A stretch of DNA of 41,455 nucleotides, taken from contig JAUNGA010000013.1 in assembly GCA_030524765.1 (NCBI GenBank), forward strand, positions 1 to 41,455, given 5' to 3'. Of the stretch, positions 25,415-35,179 are shown piece by piece. This stretch comes from Bacteroidales bacterium (GTDB taxonomy: Bacteria; Bacteroidota; Bacteroidia; Bacteroidales; Muribaculaceae). Position 1 is the first letter of the stretch; every line of letters begins with the position of its first letter. The notes beneath the pieces were generated by a model, which saw only the letters and a program-made list of their open reading frames with translations, searched no databases and was not told the DNA's origin. The translations under genes were made by a program, and so were the position numbers.

Positions 25415-25969
25415 ATGAAAAGATCTTATATTTTTCTTGCTACAGGTTTCGAGGAAATCGAGGCTCTGGCCACTGCCGATGTGTTGCGTCGTGCCGGTAT
25501 GGAAGTCTCTTTGATTGCCATTCACAAAGACCGTATGGTCACGGGTGCTAATGGCATTACTGTCGCAGCCGATATGCTGATGGCCGGTGCCGACCTCGCT
25601 GATGCCGACTGGCTCATCTTCCCCGGTGGTATGCCGGGTGCCGAGAATCTGCACCGCGACGCGGCGCTCAACGACGCCCTGCACGCTCACGTCAAAGCCG
25701 GCGGCCGCGTGGCTGCCATCTGTGCTGCGCCTGCTCTCGTGCTCGCACAGGCCGGTGTGCTGCAGGATAAAAAGGCTACGTGTTATCCCGGTTTCGAGGA
25801 CTATCTCACCCGAGGCGGTGCCACCCATGCCGCCGGTCGCGTGGTTGTTGACGGCAATGTCATCACAGCCAACGGCCCGTCGTCGGCGCTGCCGTTCGGT
25901 TATGCAATCGTCGAGCAGACTCTCGGCAAGAAAGTGGCCGACGAGATCTCTGCCGGGATGCTTTATTGA
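25415..25969 (+). CDS. DJ-1/YajL-type protein
   Basis: This 184-residue protein is of the DJ-1/ThiJ/PfpI superfamily and closest to the DJ-1/YajL branch. The reactive cysteine C103 lies in the nucleophile elbow AAICAAPAL, and E16 in GFEEIEA is where the family has the glutamate that lowers the cysteine pKa. Members are linked to oxidative or electrophile stress, and a chaperone and a disputed deglycase activity have been proposed. It is a single-gene transcript; its last seven bases overlap the 3' end of the DUF389 gene on the minus strand. Confidence 0.92.
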   Translation: MKRSYIFLATGFEEIEALATADVLRRAGMEVSLIAIHKDRMVTGANGITVAADMLMAGADLADADWLIFPGGMPGAENLHRDAALNDALHAHVKAGGRVAAICAAPALVLAQAGVLQDKKATCYPGFEDYLTRGGATHAAGRVVVDGNVITANGPSSALPFGYAIVEQTLGKKVADEISAGMLY

Positions 25970-27324
25970 TATTCGACGATCTTTACCGATTTAAGACCAA
26001 GACGGGCTTCGAGATATCTCGACAGCTCGTCTTTTTTTGCCGTGCCGAGCGGGCGATTGAGAGCCACCAGGGCGATGTCGAGAGTGTCGAGGCGTCCGTC
26101 TGACGTTTCGGCAAATACCGATCGGTTCATTGACAGGGATCTGATTTGTGGAAAGACAACTTTTATCTCCGGAGCCATCGCGCCTGATACTGTATCGGCG
26201 GCATTGGCCAGGGCGATCACGGTTCTGAGCGAGTCGATGGTCTCTTGTTTGGCCGCCAGCAGTGTCTGGCTCATCTCATAGATGTCACGTACCGAGTTGC
26301 CCGAGAGAGCATCGGGTGTCAGAGCCGACTGGCTGTCGCCCTGCACAATGTTGAGGCTCGCACCCTCGAGATTGTAGAAACGCAGTCGCGAAGCCAGAGC
26401 CATCTGCAGCGAGTCTTGCGGCAATACTTTGCCTATCAGGGTGATGTTTATTGTGCCGTGGCCGCGGTGCCATGATGTGTTGGTAGCCAGCACATGTGTT
26501 GACGGGAACTCGCATTGTTCGCTCACAAATCGTCCGGCGTTGATCTGGAATCTTGACTGCCGTAGCATAGACCACGTCAGATAAATGCTGGGCAGCAGGG
26601 TCAGGACGGCAATGATATACACTGTGCGGCGCACCCGTCGTGCCCGTTCGGGATTGACAGCGGCCACTGATTTGTATTTCATCAGTTTGACGCCGATAAA
26701 GGTTGCCAGACATATAAAAATAGAGTTGATCAGAAACAGATAGAAAGCCCCGAAAAAGTAGTTGAGCTGCCATGTCGCCAGACCATAACCGGCCGTGCAT
26801 AACGGCGGCATCAGGGCTGTGGCTATGGCCACACCGGGTATGACGTTGCCTTTGCTGCGCGAGCCTATTGCCAGTATGCCTGCACCGCCGCCGACAAATC
26901 CGATCAGCACATCATAAATAGTCGGTGACGTGCGGGCCAGCAGTTCGCTGTGTCCCTCGGCGACGGGCGATATCACGAAATATACCGTCGAGGCTATAAC
27001 ACTGAATACGGCCGCCATAGTCAGGCTGCGCATCGAGCGTTTTAACAGTTCGAAGTCCTGTATGCCCACGCCCAGGCCGATGCCTATGATCGGCCCCATC
27101 AGCGGTGATATGAGCATCGCGCCTATGATCACAGCTGTTGAGTTGGTGTTAAGTCCGAGAGATGCGATTAGAATGGCCAGTATCAATATTACTATGTTGG
27201 GCCCTCTGAACGATATACCCTCGCGTATCGACTCCTCGGCCTCTTGTTGCGGCACAAGATAGCCGGCCATCGAAAAATAGTTGACTATGAAATTTTTTGC
27301 TCTGCCCGGTAGATTCGCTTTCAT
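25963..27324 (-). CDS. DUF389 membrane protein
   Basis: This 453-residue integral membrane protein has the DUF389 signature region in its N-terminal half: LGLNTNSTAVIIGAMLISPLMGPIIGIGLG, then a run of hydrophobic segments up to about residue 240. A last segment lies at about 232-250, followed by a soluble C-terminal part of about 200 residues with YdcZ-unlike, family-specific sequence. A large part of the family (TIGR00341 type) is unstudied and no transport substrate is known. It does not share a transcript with the convergent DJ-1 gene, with which it overlaps by seven bases. Confidence 0.87.
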   Translation of the reverse strand: MKANLPGRAKNFIVNYFSMAGYLVPQQEAEESIREGISFRGPNIVILILAILIASLGLNTNSTAVIIGAMLISPLMGPIIGIGLGVGIQDFELLKRSMRSLTMAAVFSVIASTVYFVISPVAEGHSELLARTSPTIYDVLIGFVGGGAGILAIGSRSKGNVIPGVAIATALMPPLCTAGYGLATWQLNYFFGAFYLFLINSIFICLATFIGVKLMKYKSVAAVNPERARRVRRTVYIIAVLTLLPSIYLTWSMLRQSRFQINAGRFVSEQCEFPSTHVLATNTSWHRGHGTINITLIGKVLPQDSLQMALASRLRFYNLEGASLNIVQGDSQSALTPDALSGNSVRDIYEMSQTLLAAKQETIDSLRTVIALANAADTVSGAMAPEIKVVFPQIRSLSMNRSVFAETSDGRLDTLDIALVALNRPLGTAKKDELSRYLEARLGLKSVKIVEYQ

Positions 27325-27410
27325 GATTTATGATGAATAGTATGAAACGTCAGAGCTTGTGTTTTAACAAACTCATATATTTATAACACACGAACGGGCA
27401 TTTTGTCGTA

Positions 27411-28586
27411 TCAGTCAGGACGACATGTAACGAGCAGTTTTGAGCCGTCCTGTGCCGTCACTGCAAACAGTCGTACGTCGCTGCCGTCTACTACGCCGAG
27501 TTTGCTTTTGAGCGCCGGGGCGGCAACGTCGAAATTGCGTGTTGTCAGGCTCACACGCGGATAGCGTGATGCATAGCGTTTGATATGTTTCGAGGCATAT
27601 GGCAGCACCTCCTCGACTACGAACCGATGTCCCGGAAAGTCGTCGACGGCCTCTTTGCCCGTCCACAGATGTGTGTTGGCGGCGAGCTTGGCCAGACCGT
27701 ATCGTTGACCGAGCAGACGCATCGCGCCCGATTTCATCACCGCGGGGTAGGGATCGAAGACATAATCGCCGGCCACGGGAATGGCATATTTGGCCCCGGC
27801 CATTGTCTCGTCGGCGGGGCTGAACGAAAATGCCGCCTCAAAATCAGAACCGAGAGTGACGGCCTGTATTGTAACGGGGGTGACGTCGGTCAAGCACACT
27901 ATGTCGAGTTCCTTGCACTCTGTGGTCGTGCCGAGTGCGATCACTGTCACGGCCTGTGGCAGCTCGCCCAATGTGTGGGTGATGTCGAGCATGGGTGAGG
28001 CCTTGACGATGACTTTGCGGGCCATGCGCAGCAGGTCGGGCATCATGGCGGTTACATCGGGCTCGCAGCCGTCGAGGGCGAATACGCGGCCTCCGCCGGC
28101 ATCACGTCGTGCCGGGTCAATAAATACGGCGTCAAACGTCTCGCCCTTGTCGATACATTCTCTTACGAAATCACGGCAGTCGGCCTCTATTACAGTCATC
28201 GATGCCACGTCGGCATAATTGTGACGCAACGCTCCGGCTACTGCCGGGTCGCGCTCGATTGCTGTCACACGGGCATGCCGGCTCATGGCATACGCGTCAA
28301 TGCCCAACCCGGCCGTCAGGTCGGCTACATGGCTGCCCGGTGCGACCATTGCCGCATGGAACTGTGCCAGACGCCAGGACGTAGACTGTTCGCCCGACAA
28401 AGCCGTGGCAAAGACAAACATGGGCCTCTCAGACAGCACATCGCCCAATTTGGCGCCGTATTTGCGCCGGCACTCGATCTGCAGGATCTCGTCAGCGCGC
28501 TCGCGTCCGTATTTCAGTCTCAGCCGTGCCGTATCGTCGTCTTTATGGGCCTCGACCCACTCAAAAAACTCGGTATCGTATTTCAT
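27411..28586 (-). CDS. Class I methyltransferase with THUMP-like domain
   Basis: The middle of this 391-residue protein is a class I SAM methyltransferase: motif I VADLTAGLGIDA (about 88-99), an acidic residue after the next strand (AIERD) and the active-site-like FIDPARRD (about 155). Its N-terminal about 80 residues are helical. The C-terminal about 90 residues match the THUMP-like region found in this Bacteroidetes protein family, which suggests an RNA, perhaps tRNA or rRNA, substrate. The target base is unknown. It follows the pgk terminator, with no clear promoter in between. Confidence 0.85.
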   Translation of the reverse strand: MKYDTEFFEWVEAHKDDDTARLRLKYGRERADEILQIECRRKYGAKLGDVLSERPMFVFATALSGEQSTSWRLAQFHAAMVAPGSHVADLTAGLGIDAYAMSRHARVTAIERDPAVAGALRHNYADVASMTVIEADCRDFVRECIDKGETFDAVFIDPARRDAGGGRVFALDGCEPDVTAMMPDLLRMARKVIVKASPMLDITHTLGELPQAVTVIALGTTTECKELDIVCLTDVTPVTIQAVTLGSDFEAAFSFSPADETMAGAKYAIPVAGDYVFDPYPAVMKSGAMRLLGQRYGLAKLAANTHLWTGKEAVDDFPGHRFVVEEVLPYASKHIKRYASRYPRVSLTTRNFDVAAPALKSKLGVVDGSDVRLFAVTAQDGSKLLVTCRPD

Positions 28587-28614
28587 AATGTATTTTCAAG
28601 TCTGAAAATATAAC

Positions 28615-28649
28615 AATCGCAGCGCAGAATTTGTCTCTGCGCTGCGATT
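28615..28649 (-). terminator. pgk terminator
   Basis: A perfect 14-bp GC-rich inverted repeat (28615-28628 with 28636-28649, seven-base loop) lies 40 bases after the pgk stop. On the minus strand it is followed by a weak T-rich stretch. Confidence 0.75.
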
Positions 28650-28688
28650 ATTTCATGTTGAATCGTCCGGCGGATTCGATTTACAGAA

Positions 28689-29939
28689 TCAGCCCTTCAC
28701 AGCTGCGATGCCGGGGAGCACTTTGCCCTCGATAGCCTCGAGCAGAGCACCGCCGCCGGTCGAAACGTAAGAAACTTCGTCGGCCAGACCGAACTTGTTG
28801 ATGCAGGCCACAGAGTCACCGCCACCGACGAGCGAGAACGCGCCGTTTTTGGTAGCCTCTACGATAGCGTCAGCGATGGCACGGCTGCCTGCGGTGAAGT
28901 TGTCAAACTCAAATACACCGGCGGGGCCGTTCCAGAGGATGGTCTTAGAGTTGCGGATCACGTCGGCGAAAGCCTTGCGTGTCTCGGGACCGGCATCGAG
29001 GCCTTCCCAGCCTTCGGGGATGTCCATTACAGATACTACCTGAGTCTTGGCGTCGTTTGAGAACGAGTCGGCTGCCACGCAGTCGGTACCAAGTACGAGA
29101 TTGACGCCTTTTTCTTTGGCCTTTTTCATGATGTCAAGAGCGAGGTCGAGTTTGTCGGTCTCGCAGATCGACTGACCTACATTGCCGCCCATGGCTTTTG
29201 CAAATGTATAGGTCATGCCGCCGCAGAGGATCAGGTTGTCGACCTTGTCCATCAGATTCTCGATTATACCGATCTTGGTCGATACTTTCGAGCCACCCAT
29301 GATGGCGGTGAAGGGGCGTTTGATGTTGTTGAGGATATTGTCGACGGCTTTGACCTCTTTCTCCATCAGCAGGCCGAGCATCTTGTGGTCATTGTCAAAA
29401 TAGTCGGCGATGACGGCGGTAGAGGCATGACGGCGGTGAGCTGTGCCGAATGCGTCGTTAACATATACGTCGGCATATGATGCCAGAGTCTTTGCAAATT
29501 CTTTCTGACGCTCTTTCATCTCTTTCTTGGCTGCGTCATAGCCGGGATCGGCTTTGTCGATGCCTACGGGCTTGCCTTCTTCCTCGGGATAGAAGCGCAG
29601 GTTTTCGAGCAGCAGCACCTGGCCGGGCTTGAGGGCTGCGGCCATGTCGCCGGCAGCGGCGCAATCGGGTGCGAACTCTACATCGCGGCCCAGAGCCTTG
29701 GCAACGGCGTCTTTGATCTGGCTCAGCGAGAGTTTGGGATTGACTTTGCCTTTGGGTTTGCCCATGTGTGACATGATGATCAGCGAGCCACCGTCGTTGA
29801 GGATCTTCTGCAGGGTGGGCAGGGCGCCGCGGATGCGGGTATCGTCGGTGATGTTGCCGTTCTCGTCAAGGGGCACGTTGAAGTCGACGCGCACGATGGC
29901 TTTCTTGCCATTGAAATCGTAATTCTCGATTGATGCCAT
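28689..29939 (-). CDS. pgk: Phosphoglycerate kinase
   Basis: Pgk (416 aa, usual length) interconverts 1,3-bisphosphoglycerate plus ADP and 3-phosphoglycerate plus ATP in glycolysis. Seen are [21 protein letters not shown] near residue 18, SHMGKP, the substrate histidine/arginine region [20 protein letters not shown] and the nucleotide-binding GGGDSVA near the C terminus. The hinge and loop sequences have small changes (GGSKVS where GGAKVS is common) but no key residue is missing. It has its own promoter and terminator and no other glycolytic gene beside it. Confidence 0.97.
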   Translation of the reverse strand: MASIENYDFNGKKAIVRVDFNVPLDENGNITDDTRIRGALPTLQKILNDGGSLIIMSHMGKPKGKVNPKLSLSQIKDAVAKALGRDVEFAPDCAAAGDMAAALKPGQVLLLENLRFYPEEEGKPVGIDKADPGYDAAKKEMKERQKEFAKTLASYADVYVNDAFGTAHRRHASTAVIADYFDNDHKMLGLLMEKEVKAVDNILNNIKRPFTAIMGGSKVSTKIGIIENLMDKVDNLILCGGMTYTFAKAMGGNVGQSICETDKLDLALDIMKKAKEKGVNLVLGTDCVAADSFSNDAKTQVVSVMDIPEGWEGLDAGPETRKAFADVIRNSKTILWNGPAGVFEFDNFTAGSRAIADAIVEATKNGAFSLVGGGDSVACINKFGLADEVSYVSTGGGALLEAIEGKVLPGIAAVKG

Positions 29940-30005
29940 TTTATTATAGTTTAATTAGTTATGTTTGTCTTGTGTAGTATAACAACCATTGGCCGTTAAC
30001 TCTTG

Positions 30006-30013
30006 CAAAATTA
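30006..30013 (-). promoter_or_regulatory. pgk promoter -7 element
   Basis: TAATTTTG on the minus strand fits TAnnTTTG and gives a leader of about 60 bases before the ATG at 29939. Confidence 0.55.
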
Positions 30014-30017
30014 AAGA

Positions 30018-30044
30018 AAAAAATCGATAATCAGGCGATTTTTT
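30018..30044. terminator. pyrF terminator, A-tract/T-tract stem
   Basis: AAAAAATCG (30018-30026) pairs with CGATTTTTT (30036-30044), and the T-run continues on the minus strand after the stem. It lies 32 bases after the pyrF stop and just upstream of the pgk promoter, so it should stop prfA-pyrF transcripts. Confidence 0.55.
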
Positions 30045-30075
30045 ATAAAAATTTCAGGCTTCGGGAGTCATCACG

Positions 30076-30912
30076 TCATCCCATAAATCCTTTGGCCGTA
30101 AGCAGCTCGCGCATATGGCCGGCCAGTGCGGCGGCCTTCCGGGCGGCTACCTCGGCAAAATCGTCGCCCGACGAAGCATGGATAATGCCTCGCGACGAGT
30201 TGACCAACAAGCCGCACTCGTCGATCATACCATACTCGACAACCTCCTCGAGGCTACCGCCCTGGGCACCGACACCGGGCACCAGAAAGAAGCTGCGTGG
30301 TGCCAGTCTGCGCACGTCGGCGATCAGCTCGCCGCGTGTGGCGCCTACTACAAACATCATGTTGATAGGCGAGCCCCACTTCTGGGCGCGCTTGACCACG
30401 CGCTCAAACACGTGGGCGCCGTTTTTGTCGGTGATCATCTGGAAGTCTTCGCTGCCTTTGTTCGATGTTAGCGCGAGTACGATGGCCCACTTGTCTTCGA
30501 ACCCGAGGAATGGAGTCACACTATCCTCGCCCATATACGGAGCCACGGTCACCGCATCGACACCGGCACGCTCAAAGAATGCACGCGCATACATGCGGGC
30601 TGTGTTGCCTATATCGCCGCGTTTGGCGTCGGCAATTATAAACTGGTCGGGATACTGCGTATGCAGATAATCACAGGTCTCCTCGAATGCCCGCATACCC
30701 TCTGCTCCGAGGGTCTCATAGAAAGCCAGATTAGGCTTGTAGGCTACGGCATACTCGGCTGTCGCGTCGATGATGGCCTTATTGAATTCGATTATGCCGT
30801 CGGCACCCCGTTCGGCCAGTGCGGCAGGCATTTTGGCGGGATCGGGGTCGAGACCTACACAGAGAAATGAGCCTTTGCGGCGTATGTTCTCAACAAGTTC
30901 GGTACGTTTCAT
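30076..30912 (-). CDS. pyrF: Orotidine 5'-phosphate decarboxylase
   Basis: PyrF makes UMP from OMP, the last step of pyrimidine synthesis. The 278-residue length and sequence fit the longer type 2 (PyrF subfamily 2) enzymes. The N terminus has [10 protein letters not shown], and the catalytic [11 protein letters not shown] (aspartate-lysine-aspartate array) lies at about 98-108, followed by [18 protein letters not shown] and [11 protein letters not shown] for phosphate binding. It starts 31 bases after the prfA stop and is probably cotranscribed with it. Confidence 0.96.
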   Translation of the reverse strand: MKRTELVENIRRKGSFLCVGLDPDPAKMPAALAERGADGIIEFNKAIIDATAEYAVAYKPNLAFYETLGAEGMRAFEETCDYLHTQYPDQFIIADAKRGDIGNTARMYARAFFERAGVDAVTVAPYMGEDSVTPFLGFEDKWAIVLALTSNKGSEDFQMITDKNGAHVFERVVKRAQKWGSPINMMFVVGATRGELIADVRRLAPRSFFLVPGVGAQGGSLEEVVEYGMIDECGLLVNSSRGIIHASSGDDFAEVAARKAAALAGHMRELLTAKGFMG

Positions 30913-30943
30913 ATTCAGTATAATTTGTTTTCAGTCATAAAAA

Positions 30944-32053
30944 TCAAAATTCCGCAGCCTTGAGCCGCTCGGCGTTTTCGGTCGAGCTCAGCGCATAGAT
31001 CATATCGTCGAGGTCGCCCCCGAGGATTGCCGGCAGATTGTGCACGGTGTAATTGATGCGGTGATCGGTCACCCGGCCCTGCGGGAAATTATAGGTACGT
31101 ATCTTGGCCGAGCGATCGCCCGTCGACACCAGGGTGCGGCGCCGTTGTGCGATGTCATCGATATATTTCTGATGCTCCTTGTCATAAATAAAGGTGCGCA
31201 GACGGCTCAGTGCGCGCTCTTTGTTCTTGGGCTGGTCGCGGGTCTCGGTGCATTCGATCAAGATCTCCTCTTCGACACCCGTATTGGGGTTGCGCCATTT
31301 GTAGCGCAGTCGCACACCCGACTCTACCTTGTTGACGTTCTGACCGCCGGCACCACCCGATCGGAATGTATCCCACTTGATCTCGCCCTCGTTTATCTCG
31401 ACGTCAAACGGATCGGCTTCGGGTAATACGGCCACTGTCGCAGCCGATGTATGTATGCGTCCCTGGGTCTCGGTAGCCGGCACGCGCTGCACGCGATGTA
31501 CACCACTCTCATATTTGAGTATACCGTACACACCCTCACCTGTCACTGACATCACTATCTCTTTGTAGCCGCCGGCAGCACCCTCGTTGGCTGACGTGAC
31601 AGCCACGTGCCAGCCTTTGGTCTCACAGTATTTCATGTACATTTTGGCCAGATCACCGGCAAAAAGTGCCGCCTCGTCGCCGCCGGTGCCCGCTCGCACC
31701 TCGACAATGGCGTTCTTGTCGTCTTCGGGGTCGGCCGGCAACAACAGCAGTTTGATTTCCTCGTCAAGCCGCTCGATATCGGCCCCGGCATTCTCGCGCA
31801 TTTCGCGGGCAGAAGCCATCTCGCCCTCATCACCGCCTGCGGCCAGCACTTCATCGGCAAACTCGGCGTTGCTCACCGCCTCAGAGCGGCTGTGCCATGC
31901 ACGCACCATAGATTCGAGCTGTTTATACTCTTTGTTGAGCTTGACATAGCGTCGTTGGTCGGCCAGCACGGCCGGGTCGGCCAGCAGAGTGCGTATCTCC
32001 TCGTATCGCGTGATAAACGCTTCGATTTTGGGGTACAATGATTCGTCGAGCAT
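30944..32053 (-). CDS. prfA: Peptide chain release factor 1
   Basis: RF1 (369 aa) reads UAA and UAG and triggers release of the finished protein. The codon-recognition tripeptide PAT is in RVPATETQGRIHTS and the catalytic GGQ in SGGAGGQNVNKVESGVRLRY. Both are intact and mark it as RF1 and not RF2. The N-terminal coiled helices and the C-terminal INYTVHNL segment are as usual. It leads the prfA-pyrF pair and is divergent from the outer-membrane barrel gene. Confidence 0.97.
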   Translation of the reverse strand: MLDESLYPKIEAFITRYEEIRTLLADPAVLADQRRYVKLNKEYKQLESMVRAWHSRSEAVSNAEFADEVLAAGGDEGEMASAREMRENAGADIERLDEEIKLLLLPADPEDDKNAIVEVRAGTGGDEAALFAGDLAKMYMKYCETKGWHVAVTSANEGAAGGYKEIVMSVTGEGVYGILKYESGVHRVQRVPATETQGRIHTSAATVAVLPEADPFDVEINEGEIKWDTFRSGGAGGQNVNKVESGVRLRYKWRNPNTGVEEEILIECTETRDQPKNKERALSRLRTFIYDKEHQKYIDDIAQRRRTLVSTGDRSAKIRTYNFPQGRVTDHRINYTVHNLPAILGGDLDDMIYALSSTENAERLKAAEF

Positions 32054-32074
32054 AATATGCGTTGTTTACGTATG

Positions 32075-32082
32075 CAAAGTTA
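32075..32082 (-). promoter_or_regulatory. prfA promoter -7 element
   Basis: TAACTTTG on the minus strand ends 21 bases before the ATG at 32053, giving a leader of about 15 bases. No clear -33 is seen. Confidence 0.6.
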
Positions 32083-32204
32083 CAATAAATTTTGCGATTT
32101 AGAGGTGTTAACTTATATTATCGAACCGGGTCTTAAACCATATGATGTCGCGCTGTGTTAATTATATCAAAAATATATCTGACGTTCAACTAAACAATAA
32201 AATA

Positions 32205-32720
32205 ATGAAAAAGTACTTACTATCACTTGTAGCCATTCTCGCAATGGCTTTTGGCGCCAGCGCACAACGCGCACAGTTTCAGATCGGTTATGGTGGCTAT
32301 ACGATGATGGACGCCTGTGATATGCACGACGGCGGGGCTGTCAATACAGCGTGGGGTGCCGTAACGGCCGGTGTGAATTTCAAGGTCGCACGCAATTTCA
32401 CACTCGGTGGCACCTATACATTCTCGTCAAGTTCATACAAGCACAGCGACAATGCTAATATCTATTATCACGTGGTGATGCTTAACGGCCGCTATGACTA
32501 TTATCGCAACAGCATAGTGACTCTCTACGGACATCTTGGCATCGGTGTCGATTTCTCGCACATGACATGGCACGACAACTCTAAAAACAAGGCTTATTTT
32601 GCCATGCAGGCATCACCTCTCGGTGCTGAGGTCGGTCTGTCACGTGTCACTTCGATATTCGGCGAACTCGGCTTTGGCGCACAAGGTCTGCTGCAGGTCG
32701 GATTCCGTTTCAATCTCTGA
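32205..32720 (+). CDS. Small outer-membrane beta-barrel protein
   Basis: From the ATG at 32205 this is a 171-residue protein with a clear signal peptide (about 1-20, ending GASAQ) and then alternating aromatic/polar strands ending in GFRFNL with a C-terminal leucine. The whole resembles the outer-membrane beta-barrel families of Bacteroidetes. An in-frame ATG at 32142 would put 21 non-hydrophobic residues before the signal peptide and is rejected. It has no recognisable partner and the function is unknown. It is followed by a strong terminator before the convergent EF-G2 gene. Confidence 0.83.
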   Translation: MKKYLLSLVAILAMAFGASAQRAQFQIGYGGYTMMDACDMHDGGAVNTAWGAVTAGVNFKVARNFTLGGTYTFSSSSYKHSDNANIYYHVVMLNGRYDYYRNSIVTLYGHLGIGVDFSHMTWHDNSKNKAYFAMQASPLGAEVGLSRVTSIFGELGFGAQGLLQVGFRFNL

Positions 32721-32773
32721 CTCATTCTCCACTCTCCCCACACTCACTGCTATAATAGCTGATCTCAGTAGTA

Positions 32774-32820
32774 CCTAAACAAAATTCCCTGACCACCGTG
32801 GCCAGGGAATTTTGTTTAGG
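32774..32820. terminator. Bidirectional terminator, 18-bp stem
   Basis: A perfect 18-bp inverted repeat (32774-32791 with 32803-32820, 11-base loop that can pair further) sits between the convergent barrel gene and EF-G2 gene. The AAACAAAA/TTTTGTTT flanks give T-rich ends in both directions. Confidence 0.88.
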
Positions 32821-32834
32821 TTGTTTTTGTATTA

Positions 32835-34994
32835 TCAGTCGTCGGCACCGGCTTTTTCGGCATATTCGCGCAGCAGTTTTTCCTGCACGTCGCCGGGGAC
32901 GAGCTCATATGATGCAAACTTCATCGTGAACGACGAACGTCCGCCGGTGATCGAGCTCAACGCTGTAGAGTAGCTCGACATCTCCTTGAGAGGCACTTTG
33001 GCGCTGATCTTCTCAAAACCGTTTTCGCTCGACATGCCCATGATGATGGCACGGCGTCCCTGCAGGTCGCTCATCACATCGCCCATCACATCGGCCGGCA
33101 CGAACACCTCGACGTCATAGACGGGCTCGAGCACCTTGGGATTGGCGTTGCGGAATGCCTCGCTGAATGCATTGCGGCCGGCCAGACGGAACGAGATCTC
33201 GTTAGAGTCAACCGGGTGCATCTTGCCGTCGTATATGCATACGCGTACGTCGCGGGCATACGAACCTGTCAGCGGGCCTTGCTCCATGCGGTCCATCAGA
33301 CCCTTTACGATGGCCGGGATAAATCTGGCGTCGATCGCGCCACCCACGATGCAATCGCATACGACAAGTTTGCCGCCCCATGCCAGAGGTATCTCCTGGG
33401 TGTCGCGCACCTTCATGGTGTACTCCTGATTGCCAAATTTATAAGTCGTGGGCGCGGGCATGCCCTCGGTATAGGGCTCGATGATCAGGTGCACCTCGCC
33501 GAACTGGCCCGAGCCACCCGACTGTTTCTTGTGGCGGTAGTCGGCGCGGGCAGCCTTTGTGATGGTCTCGCGATAGGGTATTTTGGGCTCGTCAAAGACG
33601 ATGGGCAGTTTATCGTTGTTCTCAACACGCCATTTGAGTGTGCGCAGATGGAACTCGCCCTGACCCGACAGAATGGTCTGCTTGAGTTCTTTGCTCTGTT
33701 CGATAACCCATGTGGGATCTTCCTCGTGCATGCGGGTGAGGATGGCGTTGAGTTTCTCAGCGTCGCTCTCGGTCACAGGACGTATGGCTCGCTGATATTT
33801 CGGAGCGGGATATTCGATGAAGTCAAACTCATAGTCGCATCCCTTCTGGTCAAGGGTATTGCCGGTGCGCACGTCTTTGAGTTTGACGGTCGCGCCGATG
33901 TCACCTGCCACGAGTGTGTCGACCGGAGTCTTGATCTGGCCGCATACGCAGTAGAGCTGTGCCAGACGTTCCTTGCTGCCGCGAGTCACGTTGTCGAGAT
34001 CGACGCCGGCATTGAGTGTGCCCGACATTACCTTGAAGTAGTTGACCTCGCCGATATGCGGTTCGATGGTGGTCTTGAACATGAACAGGCTCAGCGGACC
34101 GGCCGGGTCGGGTTTCACTTCCTCGCCCTCGGTGTTTACAGGTGCGGGCATGTCGTCGACAAAAGGCACGACATTACCCAGGAATTCCATCATGCGGCGC
34201 ACGCCCATGTCTTTTGCGGCGCTGACGCAGAATAGCGGATAGATCGAGCGGTCGATCAGGCCTTTGCGGATGCCCAGACGCAGCTCGTCCTCGGTGAGTT
34301 TCTCGGTTTCGAAGAATTTCTCCATCAGGCTTTCGTCGTTCTCGGCGGCAGCCTCGACGAGAGCGCGGTGCAGCTCACCGGCGCGCTCGAGCTGATCGGC
34401 GGGAATCTCCTCGACTTTCGGAGTGCCGCCTTCGGGGCCCCATGACAGTTTCTTCATGAGCAGCACGTCGATGATGGCATTGAAGGCGGGGCCCGATTCA
34501 ATGGGGTACTGAATGAGTGTCAGTTTGGGGCCGAAAACTTCGCGCATCTGCTCGACTACGTTCTCAAAGTCGGCTTTCTCGCCGTCAAGCTGGTTGAGCG
34601 CGAAGATGATAGGTTTGTTGAGGCCGGTGGCTGTGCGGAAGATGTTCTGTGTGCCCACCTCGACACCATACTGGCCGTTGATGACGATCACGCCCGTGTC
34701 GGTGACAGAGAGCGCGGTGACTGCATTGCCCACGAAGTCGTCGGCTCCCGGGCAATCGATAACATTGAGCTTTTTGTTGTTGAACTCGGCATAGAAAACA
34801 GTCGAGAAGACCGAGTAGCCGTATTCTTTCTCGACGGGGAAGTAGTCAGATACCGTATTTTTGGCCTCGACGGTACCGCGGCGTTTTATAACTCCACACT
34901 CGAAGAGCATCGACTCAGCGAGTGTGGTTTTTCCCGAGCCCTTGCTACCGAGCAGGGCTATGTTTTTGATTTCGTTAGTTTTGTAAACTTTCAT
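32835..34994 (-). CDS. fusA2: Elongation factor G paralogue EF-G2
   Basis: The 719-residue protein has the full EF-G layout but an altered G-domain. G1 is GSKGSGKT (16-23). Switch I reads YGYSVFS, with S61 where EF-G has the RGITI threonine. G3 is DCPGADD, with A84 where EF-G has the catalytic histidine of DTPGH. G4 is NQLD (134-137) where NKMD is usual. These changes match the EF-G2 paralogue of Bacteroides, reported to support translocation without GTP hydrolysis and to be needed for gut colonisation under carbon limitation. It should therefore be a starvation-time partner of the main EF-G, which is not in this window. It stands alone between two terminators. Confidence 0.9.
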   Translation of the reverse strand: MKVYKTNEIKNIALLGSKGSGKTTLAESMLFECGVIKRRGTVEAKNTVSDYFPVEKEYGYSVFSTVFYAEFNNKKLNVIDCPGADDFVGNAVTALSVTDTGVIVINGQYGVEVGTQNIFRTATGLNKPIIFALNQLDGEKADFENVVEQMREVFGPKLTLIQYPIESGPAFNAIIDVLLMKKLSWGPEGGTPKVEEIPADQLERAGELHRALVEAAAENDESLMEKFFETEKLTEDELRLGIRKGLIDRSIYPLFCVSAAKDMGVRRMMEFLGNVVPFVDDMPAPVNTEGEEVKPDPAGPLSLFMFKTTIEPHIGEVNYFKVMSGTLNAGVDLDNVTRGSKERLAQLYCVCGQIKTPVDTLVAGDIGATVKLKDVRTGNTLDQKGCDYEFDFIEYPAPKYQRAIRPVTESDAEKLNAILTRMHEEDPTWVIEQSKELKQTILSGQGEFHLRTLKWRVENNDKLPIVFDEPKIPYRETITKAARADYRHKKQSGGSGQFGEVHLIIEPYTEGMPAPTTYKFGNQEYTMKVRDTQEIPLAWGGKLVVCDCIVGGAIDARFIPAIVKGLMDRMEQGPLTGSYARDVRVCIYDGKMHPVDSNEISFRLAGRNAFSEAFRNANPKVLEPVYDVEVFVPADVMGDVMSDLQGRRAIIMGMSSENGFEKISAKVPLKEMSSYSTALSSITGGRSSFTMKFASYELVPGDVQEKLLREYAEKAGADD

Positions 34995-35097
34995 AGTTTA
35001 GGGTGTTGAGTGTTGTCTTTCGTGAGGTATTGATTACAGCCGCAATTTACAGATAATATTTGACAAAACGATCAAAAAAATATATGTTTCACAGCAT

Positions 35098-35129
35098 AAA
35101 AATCGCCGCAGACGGTTATCTGCGGCGAT
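35098..35129 (-). terminator. mdh operon terminator
   Basis: A perfect 11-bp GC-rich inverted repeat (35102-35112 with 35119-35129, loop of six) is followed on the minus strand by TTTTA. It lies about 50 bases after the mdh stop and should end the mutS2-chrA-chrA-folC-mdh transcript. Confidence 0.85.
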
Positions 35130-35179
35130 CAAAGTCATTGTCGTGGAAAGTATAATATTTCTTATCCGATACCTTGTGC

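Noticed and set aside
33216..34235. A 339-codon plus-strand frame opposite EF-G2
   Set aside because: It is the shadow of a conserved gene, with no promoter or recognisable domain.
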